From NCBI RefSeq assembly GCF_001437285.1, contig NZ_JQBF01000001.1, forward strand, positions 1-64,000: 64,000 bases of DNA. The letters are read 5' to 3'. Source of the stretch: Pediococcus pentosaceus (lineage in GTDB: Bacteria; Bacillota; Bacilli; Lactobacillales; Lactobacillaceae). Both the position numbers and the translations under genes were made by a program. Position 1 is the stretch's first letter; each line of letters starts with the position of its first letter. Below the pieces are notes generated by a model. The model ran no database searches. It was given only the letters and a program-made list of their open reading frames with translations, and had not been told where the DNA came from. Shown in pieces: positions 37,478 through 46,668 of the stretch.

Positions 37478-37513
37478 GTAGTTCGTATAAAGTGAATATG
37501 ATGAAGTAGTGAA

Positions 37514-37577
37514 AGTGCTTTGTCCACCCTATATCCAAGTGGCTAACTGGATTATGGGTGGAACTGCGCTTTTTTTA
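37514..37577 (+). terminator. Promoter-proximal terminator (attenuator candidate) before mnmE
   Basis: TCCACCCTATATCCA pairs almost perfectly with TGGATTATGGGTGGA. The outer pair AGTGC/GCGCT extends the stem and seven T residues follow. It sits between the mnmE promoter and gene, so it should control read-through. Confidence 0.7.
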
Positions 37578-37600
37578 TTGGAAAAAGAAAGGATAACATT

Positions 37601-38995
37601 ATGCAAACTGTTTCAACTGAATTTGACACAATTGCAGCAATTTCAACTCCACCTGGGGAAGGCGGAATTTCAATTATTCGAATTAGCGGAGTGGATGCAC
37701 TTAAAACTGCCAGCCAGATTTATCGTGGCAAAGATTTGAATAAGGTGAATAGCCATACCATTAATTATGGTCATATTATTGATCCAGAAAATGGAAATGA
37801 AGTAGATGAAGTAATGGTGTCTGTAATGCGTGCGCCACATACGTACACCAAGGAAGATATCGTCGAAATTAATTGTCATGGTGGGATTGTCGCAACTAAC
37901 CGAATTTTACAGATTATTTTAGGGTTAGATGCGAGATTGGCTAAACCGGGTGAATTTACTGAACGAGCTTTTTTGAATGGACGAATCGATTTGTCTCAAG
38001 CAGAAGCCGTAATGGATTTAATTCGTGCTAAAACTGATCAATCGATGAAAGTGGCGCTTGATCAGTTAGATGGAAATTTATCCCATTTAATTACTAATTT
38101 ACGTCAAAATATCTTAGATGTTTTAGCACAAGTTGAAGTTAACATTGATTATCCAGAATATGACGATGTCGAAACAATGACAGCTCGGTTACTTAAAGAA
38201 AAAGCAATTGAAGTTAAAGCGAAGATTCAACAATTACTTTCAACTGCTAAACAAGGTAAAGTGCTCCGTGATGGGCTGGCTACCGCCATTATTGGGCATC
38301 CCAATGTCGGTAAATCTAGTATTCTAAATCATCTTTTACATGAAGATAAGGCCATCGTCACGGATGTTGCTGGTACAACTCGTGATGTAATTGAAGAATA
38401 TGTTAACGTTCAAGGAGTCCCACTTAAGTTGGTTGACACAGCTGGTATTCATGAAACAGAAGATAAAGTTGAAAAAATTGGAGTGGATCGAAGCCGCAAA
38501 GCTCTTTTACAAGCCGATTTAGTTATCTTGGTTTTAGATAGTAGTGTTCCACTGCGCGATGAGGATCGGGAGCTGCTGAGAGAAACCAATCATATGCAGC
38601 GGATCGTCGTGCTTAATAAATCAGATTTAGAAGTAAAAATTAACTTAAATGAACTTCAAGAATATGTAGATGATAAAGAAATTATCAAATCATCAGCCGT
38701 TTCACCTTTAGGAACCAAAGACCTCGAGGACCGTATTGCAGCAATGTTTTTTGCTGGAAGTATTGAAAATACCTCTAATAATATTATGGTAACTAACGCT
38801 CGTCATATTGGATTGTTGAAGCAAGCTGAAACAGCTTTAGATGCCGTTCTTGAAGGGATTGAAACAGGAATGCCAGTTGATTTAGTTCAAATCGATATGA
38901 CACGTGCTTGGGATTTATTGGGTGAAATTACTGGTGATAGTTACCAGGACGAATTATTAGATCAGTTATTTAGTCAATTTTGTTTAGGAAAATAA
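37601..38995 (+). CDS. mnmE: tRNA modification GTPase MnmE
   Basis: This 464-residue GTPase works with MnmG to put the carboxymethylaminomethyl group on wobble uridine U34 of tRNAs. It has the N-terminal folate-binding domain ([20 protein letters not shown]), a helical domain, a G domain ([23 protein letters not shown]), and the C-terminal CLGK with catalytic Cys. AAAGGA precedes the ATG. It is followed closely by mnmG. Confidence 0.97.
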   Translation: MQTVSTEFDTIAAISTPPGEGGISIIRISGVDALKTASQIYRGKDLNKVNSHTINYGHIIDPENGNEVDEVMVSVMRAPHTYTKEDIVEINCHGGIVATNRILQIILGLDARLAKPGEFTERAFLNGRIDLSQAEAVMDLIRAKTDQSMKVALDQLDGNLSHLITNLRQNILDVLAQVEVNIDYPEYDDVETMTARLLKEKAIEVKAKIQQLLSTAKQGKVLRDGLATAIIGHPNVGKSSILNHLLHEDKAIVTDVAGTTRDVIEEYVNVQGVPLKLVDTAGIHETEDKVEKIGVDRSRKALLQADLVILVLDSSVPLRDEDRELLRETNHMQRIVVLNKSDLEVKINLNELQEYVDDKEIIKSSAVSPLGTKDLEDRIAAMFFAGSIENTSNNIMVTNARHIGLLKQAETALDAVLEGIETGMPVDLVQIDMTRAWDLLGEITGDSYQDELLDQLFSQFCLGK

Positions 38996-39012
38996 ATTTG
39001 GAGTTGAAAAAT

Positions 39013-40926
39013 ATGTCTGAAGTAAAACAATATGAAGGTCGCGAGTATGACGTAATTGTAGTAGGAGCTGGACATGCTGGCTCGGAAGCGGCGCTCGCTG
39101 CCGCTCGAATGGGTAATAAAACCCTCTTAATGACCATTAATCTCGACATGGTGGCATTTATGCCATGTAATCCTTCCATTGGTGGTCCAGCCAAAGGAAT
39201 TGTTGTCCGAGAAATTGATGCATTAGGCGGCGAAATGGGTCGTAATATTGATAAAACTTATGTTCAAATGCGGATGTTAAATACCGGAAAAGGCCCAGCG
39301 GTGCGCGCGCTGCGCGCGCAGGCTGATAAGCATGCTTATCATGCTGAGATGAAAAAGACCATCGAAGCTGAACCTAATTTGACTTTGCGTCAAGGAATTG
39401 TAGATGACTTAATTGTTGAAGATGGGGTCTGCAAGGGAGTTATTACTAACACCGGCGCCCGTTATCAAGCTAAAAGTGTTGTTCTAACATTAGGGACAGC
39501 TGCTCGCGGTAAAATTATCATTGGTGAACTTCAATATTCATCCGGTCCTAACAATTCTCAAGCTGCGCTAGAGTTAACCAAAAACTTGACCGAAAAATAT
39601 CACTTTGACTTAGAGCGCTTCAAGACGGGGACACCTCCTCGAGTTGATGGCGGAACTATCAACTACGATGAAACCGAAGAACAACCCGGTGATGAAGTTC
39701 CTAATCATTTTAGTTTCCAAACACCAGATAGTAAGTACATTGAACTTAAAAACCAATTATCTTGCTGGTTGACTTACACAAATGAAAAAACTCATGAAAT
39801 CATTCGCGAGAATTTAGATCGAGCTCCCATGTTTTCAGGAATGATTGAAGGTGTCGGACCTCGTTACTGCCCTTCAATCGAAGATAAGATTGTTCGTTTT
39901 GCGGACAAGAGTCGTCATCAGTTGTTCCTTGAACCAGAAGGCCGTAAAACTGACGAATGGTATGTCCAAGGACTTTCAACTTCAATGCCTGAAGAAGTGC
40001 AGCAACAAATTTTGCATTCCATTAAGGGGCTAGAAGAAGCTGAAATGATGCGTCCCGGATATGCGATCGAATACGATGTGGTAGCACCTTATCAATTGAA
40101 GAACACTTTGGAAACTAAACTAGTAAAGAATTTATATACTGCTGGTCAAACTAACGGAACATCAGGATATGAAGAAGCTGCTGGTCAAGGCCTAATTGCA
40201 GGGATTAATGCTGGCCGTCGGGCCCTAGGTAAGGAGCCTTTAACGTTGAAACGTAGTGATGCTTACATCGGTGTAATGATCGATGATTTGGTAACTAAGG
40301 GTACTAAAGAGCCTTATCGTTTGTTGACCAGTCGTGCAGAATATCGTTTAATTTTACGTCATGATAATGCTGATTTACGCTTAACAGAAGTGGGACATAA
40401 CTTAGGTTTGGTTAGTGACGAAGAATATAATGCATTCCTTGAAAAGAAACAAGATATTAAGGATGAACTACAACGTCTGTCAGAAATTCGAATTAAACCT
40501 AGTCAAGTTCAAGAATTCCTAGAGTCAAAGGGTTCTAATGGCTTAAAAGATGGGGTTTTAGCATCAGAATTTCTACGGCGTCCGGAAGTTAACTATAGTG
40601 ACTTATTGAAGTTCATTGATGCTCCAGAAAAAGATTTAGATCGTCGAGTAATTGAACAGGTCGAAATCGAAACTAAATATGCTGGATATATTAAAAAGGC
40701 TCAAGATCGGGTGGATCGTTTGAAGCGGATGGAAGAAAAGGCTATCCCAGATCGGATTGATTATGAAGCTATTAATGGATTGGCCACTGAAGGTCGCCAA
40801 AAACTCGAAAAAATCCGTCCAACTACCATTGCACAGGCTTCACGGATTAGCGGGGTAACGCCAGCTGACATTGCAATTTTGAGTGTTTATATCCAACAAG
40901 GAAAAATCGCAAAAATCGCAGAATAA
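39013..40926 (+). CDS. mnmG: tRNA modification FAD enzyme MnmG
   Basis: This 637-residue flavoprotein is the MnmE partner for U34 modification. It has the FAD motif [20 protein letters not shown], the conserved [11 protein letters not shown] with Cys, and GTPPR. The ATG at 39013 is chosen because TTGGAG lies upstream; an in-frame ATG at 38980 overlaps mnmE. rsmG, noc, parA and parB, which often follow, are absent. Confidence 0.97.
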   Translation: MSEVKQYEGREYDVIVVGAGHAGSEAALAAARMGNKTLLMTINLDMVAFMPCNPSIGGPAKGIVVREIDALGGEMGRNIDKTYVQMRMLNTGKGPAVRALRAQADKHAYHAEMKKTIEAEPNLTLRQGIVDDLIVEDGVCKGVITNTGARYQAKSVVLTLGTAARGKIIIGELQYSSGPNNSQAALELTKNLTEKYHFDLERFKTGTPPRVDGGTINYDETEEQPGDEVPNHFSFQTPDSKYIELKNQLSCWLTYTNEKTHEIIRENLDRAPMFSGMIEGVGPRYCPSIEDKIVRFADKSRHQLFLEPEGRKTDEWYVQGLSTSMPEEVQQQILHSIKGLEEAEMMRPGYAIEYDVVAPYQLKNTLETKLVKNLYTAGQTNGTSGYEEAAGQGLIAGINAGRRALGKEPLTLKRSDAYIGVMIDDLVTKGTKEPYRLLTSRAEYRLILRHDNADLRLTEVGHNLGLVSDEEYNAFLEKKQDIKDELQRLSEIRIKPSQVQEFLESKGSNGLKDGVLASEFLRRPEVNYSDLLKFIDAPEKDLDRRVIEQVEIETKYAGYIKKAQDRVDRLKRMEEKAIPDRIDYEAINGLATEGRQKLEKIRPTTIAQASRISGVTPADIAILSVYIQQGKIAKIAE

Positions 40927-40932
40927 CAAAAA

Positions 40933-40968
40933 TTAGCCCCTTGAAAAATTCAAGGAGCTTTTTTTGTT
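40933..40968 (+). terminator. Terminator after mnmG
   Basis: AGCCCCTTGAA pairs with TTCAAGGAGCT (one mismatch), followed by T residues. Confidence 0.85.
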
Positions 40969-40981
40969 TCACAAAAAAGAA

Positions 40982-40997
40982 TGTTTCACGTGAAACT
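40982..40997. other. parS: parS-like centromere site
   Basis: TGTTTCACGTGAAACT matches the ParB site consensus TGTTNCACGTGAAACA at all but the last base, and its 14-bp core GTTTCACGTGAAAC is a perfect palindrome. It lies 6 kb from oriC, where parS sites are usually found. No parA or parB is seen in the window. Confidence 0.88.
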
Positions 40998-41050
40998 GAA
41001 AAAAATTAATGTTAGTTCTGCTAAAATAGGCAGTAAAAAAGGAGAATGGC

Positions 41051-41806
41051 ATGAAGATAATTATTGCACCAGCTAAGAAGATGCAAGTAGATACAGATTC
41101 CTTTGAGGCGACGACGATGCCAGTATATTTGAAGCAAACCCAGAAGATTCTGACGATGATGAAACAACTTACGTACTCAGATCTTAAAACGTTATGGAAG
41201 TGTAGCGATAAACTTGCTCAATTGAATTATGAGCGTCTGCAAGGTTTAGATTTAAAATATCAGCTAACGCCAGCAATTATGGCTTACGTCGGAATTCAAT
41301 ATCAATATATGGCTCCAGACTTAATGACGGAAAAGCAGTTGTCTTATATACAGGAACATTTAAGAATTCTATCTGGGTTTTACGGAGTGCTACGTCCATT
41401 TGATGGGATTGTCCCATATCGACTAGAAATGCAAGCGAGGTTAAAAATAGACAACTATAATAACTTATACCAATTTTGGGGAGCTAAGCTTTATCAAAAT
41501 TTATATAAAGATAATCGAGCCGTCGTTAATTTAGTGTCTAAAGAATATGAAAAAGCCGTGCGTCCGTTTCTTCAAGAAGGCGATAAAATGACTACTTGTA
41601 TTTTTGGAGAAATTATCGATGGAAAGATAAAGCAAAAAGCAACTCCAGCCAAAGAAGCTCGAGGAGAAATGGTTAATTTTATGGCGCTTAACCAAGTTAA
41701 AAATACCAAGGAACTGAAGAGCTTTGATCGTTTAAACTATGCTTACCGAGCCGATTTATCAAGTGCTGATAAAATGGTGTTTATCAAAAATGAACTTCAC
41801 AAATAA
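41051..41806 (+). CDS. yaaA: Peroxide stress protein YaaA (DUF328)
   Basis: This 251-residue cytoplasmic protein starts MKIIIAPAKKMQ and has LSGFYGVLRPFDGIVPYRLE, the family hallmark, and NLVSKEYEKAV. In E. coli YaaA limits free iron during peroxide stress. AAGGAG precedes the ATG. It is a single gene behind the parS site. Confidence 0.92.
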   Translation: MKIIIAPAKKMQVDTDSFEATTMPVYLKQTQKILTMMKQLTYSDLKTLWKCSDKLAQLNYERLQGLDLKYQLTPAIMAYVGIQYQYMAPDLMTEKQLSYIQEHLRILSGFYGVLRPFDGIVPYRLEMQARLKIDNYNNLYQFWGAKLYQNLYKDNRAVVNLVSKEYEKAVRPFLQEGDKMTTCIFGEIIDGKIKQKATPAKEARGEMVNFMALNQVKNTKELKSFDRLNYAYRADLSSADKMVFIKNELHK

Positions 41807-41997
41807 TGGTTTAAACAAATTTTGAACTTAAATTGAAGGTAGGTAAATACCCATAGATTGGCAAATATAACAGTTATATTGCAAAAGTATATAAAAATAT
41901 CAAGTTTTCATTTCAAAAGTAAAATTTCTAAGACAAGTAACTAAGTTTGGGCTACAATAAGATTCATTAAGAGACTAAAGTGTTTGGAGGAAGATCG

Positions 41998-42576
41998 ATG
42001 CGTTTTTTGAGAGATTGGATTTTACCAATCGTAATTGGATTATTAGTTGCACTGCTAGTTAAAACATTCCTGTTTCAATTTGTTAAGGTAGATGGCTCTT
42101 CAATGCAACCTAACCTACAAGATAGTGAACGAGTATTAGTTTGGAAACCAATGGAAGTTAAGCGGATGAGTGTAATTGTTTTTGATGCTCATGGAGAAGA
42201 TCCGGCAGCTACTGAACCCGTAGATTATGTTAAGCGGGTCATCGGTGTTCCTGGGGACACAATTAGTTATAAAGATGGAAAGTTGTATGTTAATGATAAG
42301 TTAGTTCCTCAAAAATTTATTGATGAAGAACAACGCACAACGGGGACTGGAAACTGGACCTTAGCTTCAATTGCCAACAAATATGGCTGGGCTAAGAGTC
42401 CTAAAAAGGTACCCAAGGATTCGTACTTTGTGTTAGGAGATCATCGAAGTGTTTCTAACGATAGTCGATACTGGGGATTTGTTAAGAAGTCTAAAGTAAT
42501 GGGTGTTGTGAAGGTTCCATTTTGGAGTAAAAATGATCAAGCTAAGAAAAATATCAATAAGTTAGCAACCGATTAA
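41998..42576 (+). CDS. lepB: Signal peptidase I
   Basis: This 192-residue membrane serine protease removes signal peptides. It has one N-terminal helix, the catalytic Ser in VDGSSMQPNL, the catalytic Lys in DYVKRVIGVPGD, and GDHRSVSNDSR. The ATG at 41998 follows GGAGG; a start six codons earlier overlaps it. A promoter AAGACA-17-TACAAT lies at 41930-41958. Confidence 0.95.
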   Translation: MRFLRDWILPIVIGLLVALLVKTFLFQFVKVDGSSMQPNLQDSERVLVWKPMEVKRMSVIVFDAHGEDPAATEPVDYVKRVIGVPGDTISYKDGKLYVNDKLVPQKFIDEEQRTTGTGNWTLASIANKYGWAKSPKKVPKDSYFVLGDHRSVSNDSRYWGFVKKSKVMGVVKVPFWSKNDQAKKNINKLATD

Positions 42577-42583
42577 GCTAAGA

Positions 42584-42611
42584 AAGCTGTGAGATAGTCG
42601 CAGCTTTTTTT
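42584..42611 (+). terminator. Terminator after lepB
   Basis: AAAGCTG pairs with CAGCTTT, followed by T residues. Confidence 0.75.
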
Positions 42612-42706
42612 GTTTGTTTTTATGAAGGTAAGCGCTAAAATTAAATTAACGTACCAGCTAGTAAAAGAGATTGGTAACTTGGAACTTAATCGTGGAGGAA
42701 TGAAAA

Positions 42707-43105
42707 ATGAAGCGTGATCCGAATTGTGTTTTTTGCCAGAAAACAAAGGAAGATTATATTGTTGAAAATAAATTAGCAGCGTCATTTTTAGATTTTTATC
42801 CAGTTAGTAAGGGACATACTTTAATCGTACCTAAACGGCATGTCCGTCAATTGTGGGAATTAAATGAAGAGGAAAGACACGCAATTTTTACATTGGTCGA
42901 AAAAAATAAGGCGATCTTAGACCAAGAATACCAACCGGATGGATATAATGTGGTAGTAAATTCAGGTGCGGCAGCGGGCCAGAGTGTTTTTCACTGTCAT
43001 ATCCATCTCATACCACGCTACTGGAATGAAGATCCAAAGCGTAAACCAGTTCCGGGCCAATTCTTAGTACCTCCGGAGCGTCCTCAATTCAAGGGGATGG
43101 ATTAG
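42707..43105 (+). CDS. HIT family nucleotide-binding protein
   Basis: This 132-residue protein has the histidine triad HCHIHLIPR and an N-terminal zinc-type pair in CVFCQK. HIT proteins hydrolyse nucleotide phosphoramidates or dinucleoside polyphosphates such as AppppA. GGAGG precedes the ATG. The exact substrate is unknown. Confidence 0.92.
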   Translation: MKRDPNCVFCQKTKEDYIVENKLAASFLDFYPVSKGHTLIVPKRHVRQLWELNEEERHAIFTLVEKNKAILDQEYQPDGYNVVVNSGAAAGQSVFHCHIHLIPRYWNEDPKRKPVPGQFLVPPERPQFKGMD

Positions 43106-43117
43106 AAAATAAATTAA

Positions 43118-43158
43118 AAAGCATTCGGTACTTTATAAAGTATCGAATGCTTTATTAT
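43118..43158 (+). terminator. Terminator after the HIT gene
   Basis: AAAGCATTCGGTACTT pairs with AAGTATCGAATGCTTT (one G-U pair), followed by a T-rich tail. Confidence 0.85.
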
Positions 43159-43168
43159 TTTAAGAAAT

Positions 43169-43198
43169 AAAAAAACGTCTCACCAGGGGGGAGAGACG
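43169..43198 (-). terminator. Orphan minus-strand terminator
   Basis: On the minus strand CGTCTC pairs with GAGACG across a C-rich loop, and seven T residues follow. No annotated gene ends here. Confidence 0.7.
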
Positions 43199-43272
43199 CA
43201 TATACAGGTAATAAGTAACTGGTCGTTAGACCTTTCATTCACCTTATGGGGGGAGTAAATGAAAAAGTTATC

Positions 43273-43287
43273 TATAGTGTCACTATA
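43273..43287. promoter_or_regulatory. Operator-like palindrome upstream of cls
   Basis: TATAGTG-T-CACTATA is a perfect 7-1-7 inverted repeat, 180 bp before cls. It could be an operator or two back-to-back -10-like elements. No regulator is known. Confidence 0.4.
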
Positions 43288-43468
43288 AAAAGAAATTGTG
43301 AAGAAAGTGTGAATTTTTGATTGCTGAGAAATTACAGTTTATCGGGTTTAATGTAATATTTCAAAACGGGTAAAATTTAGTCCTAAAAAAAGGCTAAAAT
43401 AAAAAAGTTCTTTCATTTTTAAATCTACATAGTATCATGAATCCATACGAGTATAATGGGGGATTTAG

Positions 43469-44932
43469 ATGTTTCAAATTATAAAAGATATTATATATAT
43501 TATTCTTATTCTAAATATTATTGGTGCCGTTTATACAGTTTTTAGACAACGTCGAGATATAGCTGCTACTTGGGCCTGGTTATTGGTCTTATTTTTCTTG
43601 CCTGGTGTAGGCTTTGTGATATACGCCTTTGTGGGACGAAAGCTACCAGAAAACAAATTATTTCCGCTGAAAAGTAAGACTCGCCTTCAATTGGATCAAG
43701 TTATGGAGCATCAGCGTCGAGAGCTAAAAAAGAATGAGTTTACTGCTGCCGATCAAGTTGTTAAAGATTCAGAACGAATGGTCCAATTCTTTACTAAAAC
43801 GGATTATTCTTTTTTAAATCGAAGAAATGAAGTTCAAATCATCACAGATGGAAATGAACTTTTTGATGATATTTTTGCTGAAATTAAAAAAGCGAAAAAG
43901 CATATTCACGTTGAATTTTATACAATTTATGATGATCAAATTGGCAATCAGTTACGCGAGCTATTGGAAGAAAAAGCACGTGAAGGTGTTGAAGTTAAGG
44001 TGCTATGGGATTCATGGGGATCGCTAGGTACCAAAAGAAGTTTCTTCAAGAAATTGAATGAACTAGGCGGAGAAGCATATCCATTTTTAGGTACACGTTC
44101 AGCTTTAACTGACTTTCGATTGAACTTCAGGGATCACCGTAAAATTGTCGTGATTGATGGTAAGATTGGTTATGTTGGTGGTTTTAATGTGGGAGATCAA
44201 TATTTAGGCCGTAAGAAAAAATTTGGTTATTGGCGAGATACCCATTTGAAAATCATCGGTTCTGGAGTTTACGGACTTCAATCAAGATTTATCCTGGATT
44301 GGAATGCTACAGACCGTAAAAAACAAATTGTCGAAGAGTTTAAAGCTGGATCAGTTTATTTCCCAGTCGCTGAAGTTAAAGGCAATACCAGTCTTCAAAT
44401 CGTTAGTAATGGGCCAGATTCAGATATTGAAAAAATTAAAATGGGTTATTTGAAAATGATTCATAAAGCCAGGGAATCGGTTTGGATTCAATCACCATAT
44501 TTAATTCCAGATGATAGTGTCTTGGACGCATTGCGCTTAGCAGCAACATCGGGAGTAGATGTCCGAGTAATGATTCCATGTATGCCTGATCACGCGTTTG
44601 TCTATCGTGCAACCCAATATTATGCTTGGCAATGTGCTAAGTGGGGAATTAAAGTTTATTACTACAACAATGGTTTCATCCATGCTAAAACGATGGTAGT
44701 GGATGGAAAAATATCTACAGTGGGTTCTGCGAATATGGATTTCCGTAGTTTCAAACTTAATTTTGAAGTTAACGCCTTTATGTATGATGAAAATATTGCA
44801 AAACAATTGCAGGAAATTTATGAAGAAGATATCAAACATTCTAGTCTCCAAACCGTAGCCATGTTTAATAAACAATCCACGTGGCTGAAGTTCAAACAAA
44901 CCTTTTCACGTTTGCTTTCACCAATTTTGTAA
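43469..44932 (+). CDS. cls: Cardiolipin synthase
   Basis: This 487-residue membrane phospholipase D-type enzyme joins two phosphatidylglycerols to cardiolipin. It has two N-terminal helices (about 3-20 and 34-54) and two HKD motifs, HRKIVVIDGKIGYVGGFN and HAKTMVVDGKISTVGSAN. GGGGG precedes the ATG. It is the only gene of its unit. Confidence 0.94.
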   Translation: MFQIIKDIIYIILILNIIGAVYTVFRQRRDIAATWAWLLVLFFLPGVGFVIYAFVGRKLPENKLFPLKSKTRLQLDQVMEHQRRELKKNEFTAADQVVKDSERMVQFFTKTDYSFLNRRNEVQIITDGNELFDDIFAEIKKAKKHIHVEFYTIYDDQIGNQLRELLEEKAREGVEVKVLWDSWGSLGTKRSFFKKLNELGGEAYPFLGTRSALTDFRLNFRDHRKIVVIDGKIGYVGGFNVGDQYLGRKKKFGYWRDTHLKIIGSGVYGLQSRFILDWNATDRKKQIVEEFKAGSVYFPVAEVKGNTSLQIVSNGPDSDIEKIKMGYLKMIHKARESVWIQSPYLIPDDSVLDALRLAATSGVDVRVMIPCMPDHAFVYRATQYYAWQCAKWGIKVYYYNNGFIHAKTMVVDGKISTVGSANMDFRSFKLNFEVNAFMYDENIAKQLQEIYEEDIKHSSLQTVAMFNKQSTWLKFKQTFSRLLSPIL

Positions 44933-44942
44933 GTAAAAAGAG

Positions 44943-45230
44943 TTGACGTTATTTTTAACCCGTGATAATCTTGTAAAAAATCAATTAAAGCATTTTAACT
45001 TTCACATTAAGTAGTGCATAATCTGGGTGTCAGAAAGTCGGTGGTTGCTGCGAACCGATCAGGGTTATGTTGTCGAAATACCGTGGAATAGTTTAATTTA
45101 ACGGAAAATAACTAGAACCGTTATCAATCTAGTGAGTGAAGAGGTCTTTTTGGGTTCTCTTAAGCTGGGTGGTACCACGGTCTCCATATCGTCCCTGTTG
45201 CATTTATGATGCAGCAGGGACATTTTTTTG
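44943..45230 (+). promoter_or_regulatory. T-box leader (probably tyrosine) with terminator
   Basis: The leader has the AGAAAG and GGTGGTTGCTGCGAACC parts of stem I and the specifier stretch GTCGAAATACCGTGG. It also has AGTGAGTGAAGAGG, the canonical T-box AAGCTGGGTGGTACCACGG, and a terminator GTCCCTG/CAGGGAC plus T residues (45191-45229). The specifier is best read as UAC (Tyr), with AUA (Ile) as the shifted alternative. A TTGACG/GATAAT promoter lies at its start. Confidence 0.88.
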
Positions 45231-45252
45231 GTCAAAATAAGGGGGACTTGGA

Positions 45253-46620
45253 ATGAAAAAGGTTAGTATTTTAGAAACTAGCACGGTATTGGTTTTAATG
45301 TTAGTGATAATGGGGCTAGGAGTAATTAAATTTAAATTATCTCCTCAAACGCCAGTATTGTTAGTTTTAGGTTTAATAACGATGTGGGCTAAGCTACGAG
45401 GTTTTGAATGGGAAGATATCAATCAAGGAATTAAAAATGGAATTGAAACGGGGATTATCCCCATCTTTATTTTTATTTTAGTTGGGGCACTAATTAGTGT
45501 CTGGATTGCAGCCGGTATTATTCCGACGTTAATGGTAATTGGTTTTAAGTTGATAAATGTAGCGTGGTTTGTTCCTTCGGTATTTATCGTCTGTTCACTA
45601 GTCGGTACCGCTGTGGGTTCAGCATTTACGGTAATGTCAACGGTGGGAATAGCATTTTTTGGTATGGGAGTCACCATGGGAGTCAATCCGGCCCTCGTGG
45701 CTGGAGCAATTATTTCTGGGGCAATTTTTGGTGATAAGTGTTCGCCCCTTTCTGAATCAACTAATTTGTCGGCCGCAGTAGTAGACGCAGACCTATTTGA
45801 TCATATTAAAAATCTAATGTGGTCAACAGTTCCAGCATTTGTGGGAGCTTTGATTTTATTTACGATAATGGGGATGGGCGAAGCTAAAAGTGCAGACATG
45901 AGTAAGATTAACCAAACCGTGGCTATTTTAGAACAGCACTTCAACGTCAACTTCTGGGTTATTATTCCAATTGCTTTAATGTTTATCTGCGCTTGGATGA
46001 GAGTACCTGCCGTTCCAACTCTATTTATTAATATCGGGGTTTCTGTAATATTTGTTTTTATCGGCAATCCTCAGATTACAGTAACAAAAATTGCCTCAAT
46101 TATTGAAAATGGATTTATTTCAAAGACTGGTAATATAGACGTTGATCAGCTATTAACTCGAGGTGGGATTGCTAGCATGATGGGAACCGTAGCTTTGATT
46201 GTTGTCACCTTATCTTTGGGTGGTATTTTAGTACACTTAGGCTTAATTGAACAAATCATGGCACCAATCGCGCAACGTTTAAATAGCGATGGGAAACTAA
46301 TCTTAGCGGTAATTGCTAGTGCAATTGGGGTGAATTTATTCATCGGTGAACAATTCCTATCTGTCATCTTACCTGGGAAAGCATTTAAACCAACTTTTGA
46401 ACGCTCAGGGCTAGCAAACGTCACACTAAGTCGTGCGCTTGAAGATGGTGGAACAGTAATTAATTACATTGTGCCATGGGGGGTAGCAGGTACTTTCGCG
46501 GCCAATACTTTTCATGTAGCAACTTTAAGTTACCTACCATTCGTATTCTTTAGCTTGTTGTCTCCAGTATTCTCAATTTTAAGTGGTTTTACAGGAATCG
46601 GAATCAAACATCGAAATTAA
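45253..46620 (+). CDS. NhaC family antiporter, probable tyrosine transporter
   Basis: This 455-residue permease of the NhaC family has about 11 hydrophobic segments. Conserved stretches include GAIFGDKCSPLSESTNLSAA in the core and VNLFIGEQFLSVILPGKAF. NhaC members exchange sodium for protons or for organic acids. A T-box leader that responds to uncharged tRNA means the gene is induced by amino-acid shortage, which points to amino-acid uptake. From memory, NhaC homologues (YheL) under Tyr T-boxes have been predicted as tyrosine transporters. The family is clear; the substrate is inferred. Confidence 0.85.
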   Translation: MKKVSILETSTVLVLMLVIMGLGVIKFKLSPQTPVLLVLGLITMWAKLRGFEWEDINQGIKNGIETGIIPIFIFILVGALISVWIAAGIIPTLMVIGFKLINVAWFVPSVFIVCSLVGTAVGSAFTVMSTVGIAFFGMGVTMGVNPALVAGAIISGAIFGDKCSPLSESTNLSAAVVDADLFDHIKNLMWSTVPAFVGALILFTIMGMGEAKSADMSKINQTVAILEQHFNVNFWVIIPIALMFICAWMRVPAVPTLFINIGVSVIFVFIGNPQITVTKIASIIENGFISKTGNIDVDQLLTRGGIASMMGTVALIVVTLSLGGILVHLGLIEQIMAPIAQRLNSDGKLILAVIASAIGVNLFIGEQFLSVILPGKAFKPTFERSGLANVTLSRALEDGGTVINYIVPWGVAGTFAANTFHVATLSYLPFVFFSLLSPVFSILSGFTGIGIKHRN

Positions 46621-46668
46621 AAAAACAGGTTACAAGAGGAGAATATTACTCCGATTGTAACCTGTTTT
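46621..46668. terminator. Bidirectional terminator
   Basis: AAAACAGGTTACAA pairs with TTGTAACCTGTTTT between the convergent transporter and esterase genes. Confidence 0.85.

Larger units (their letters stand above)
43160..43290 (-). ncRNA. Possible minus-strand small RNA (type I antitoxin-like or remnant)
   Basis: The 363-bp gap at 43106-43468 holds a minus-strand terminator, CGTCTC/GAGACG plus seven T residues (43169-43198), although no minus-strand gene lies upstream of it. The minus strand also has a 27-codon frame starting at 43238 with AAGGTG before it. On the plus strand, GGGGGGAG precedes a 9-codon frame (43259-43288, MKKLSIVSL). The layout resembles type I toxin-antitoxin loci of lactobacilli, perhaps decayed. 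This is weak inference. Confidence 0.35.

Noticed and set aside
37551-37570. GGGTGGAACTGCGC in the mnmE leader looked like a T-box
   Set aside because: The leader is only about 100 nt, too short for stem I, and the stretch is the 3' arm of the terminator stem.
37509-37739. 76-codon frame overlapping the start of mnmE
   Set aside because: Its first half is the terminator hairpin and the rest is mnmE in another frame.
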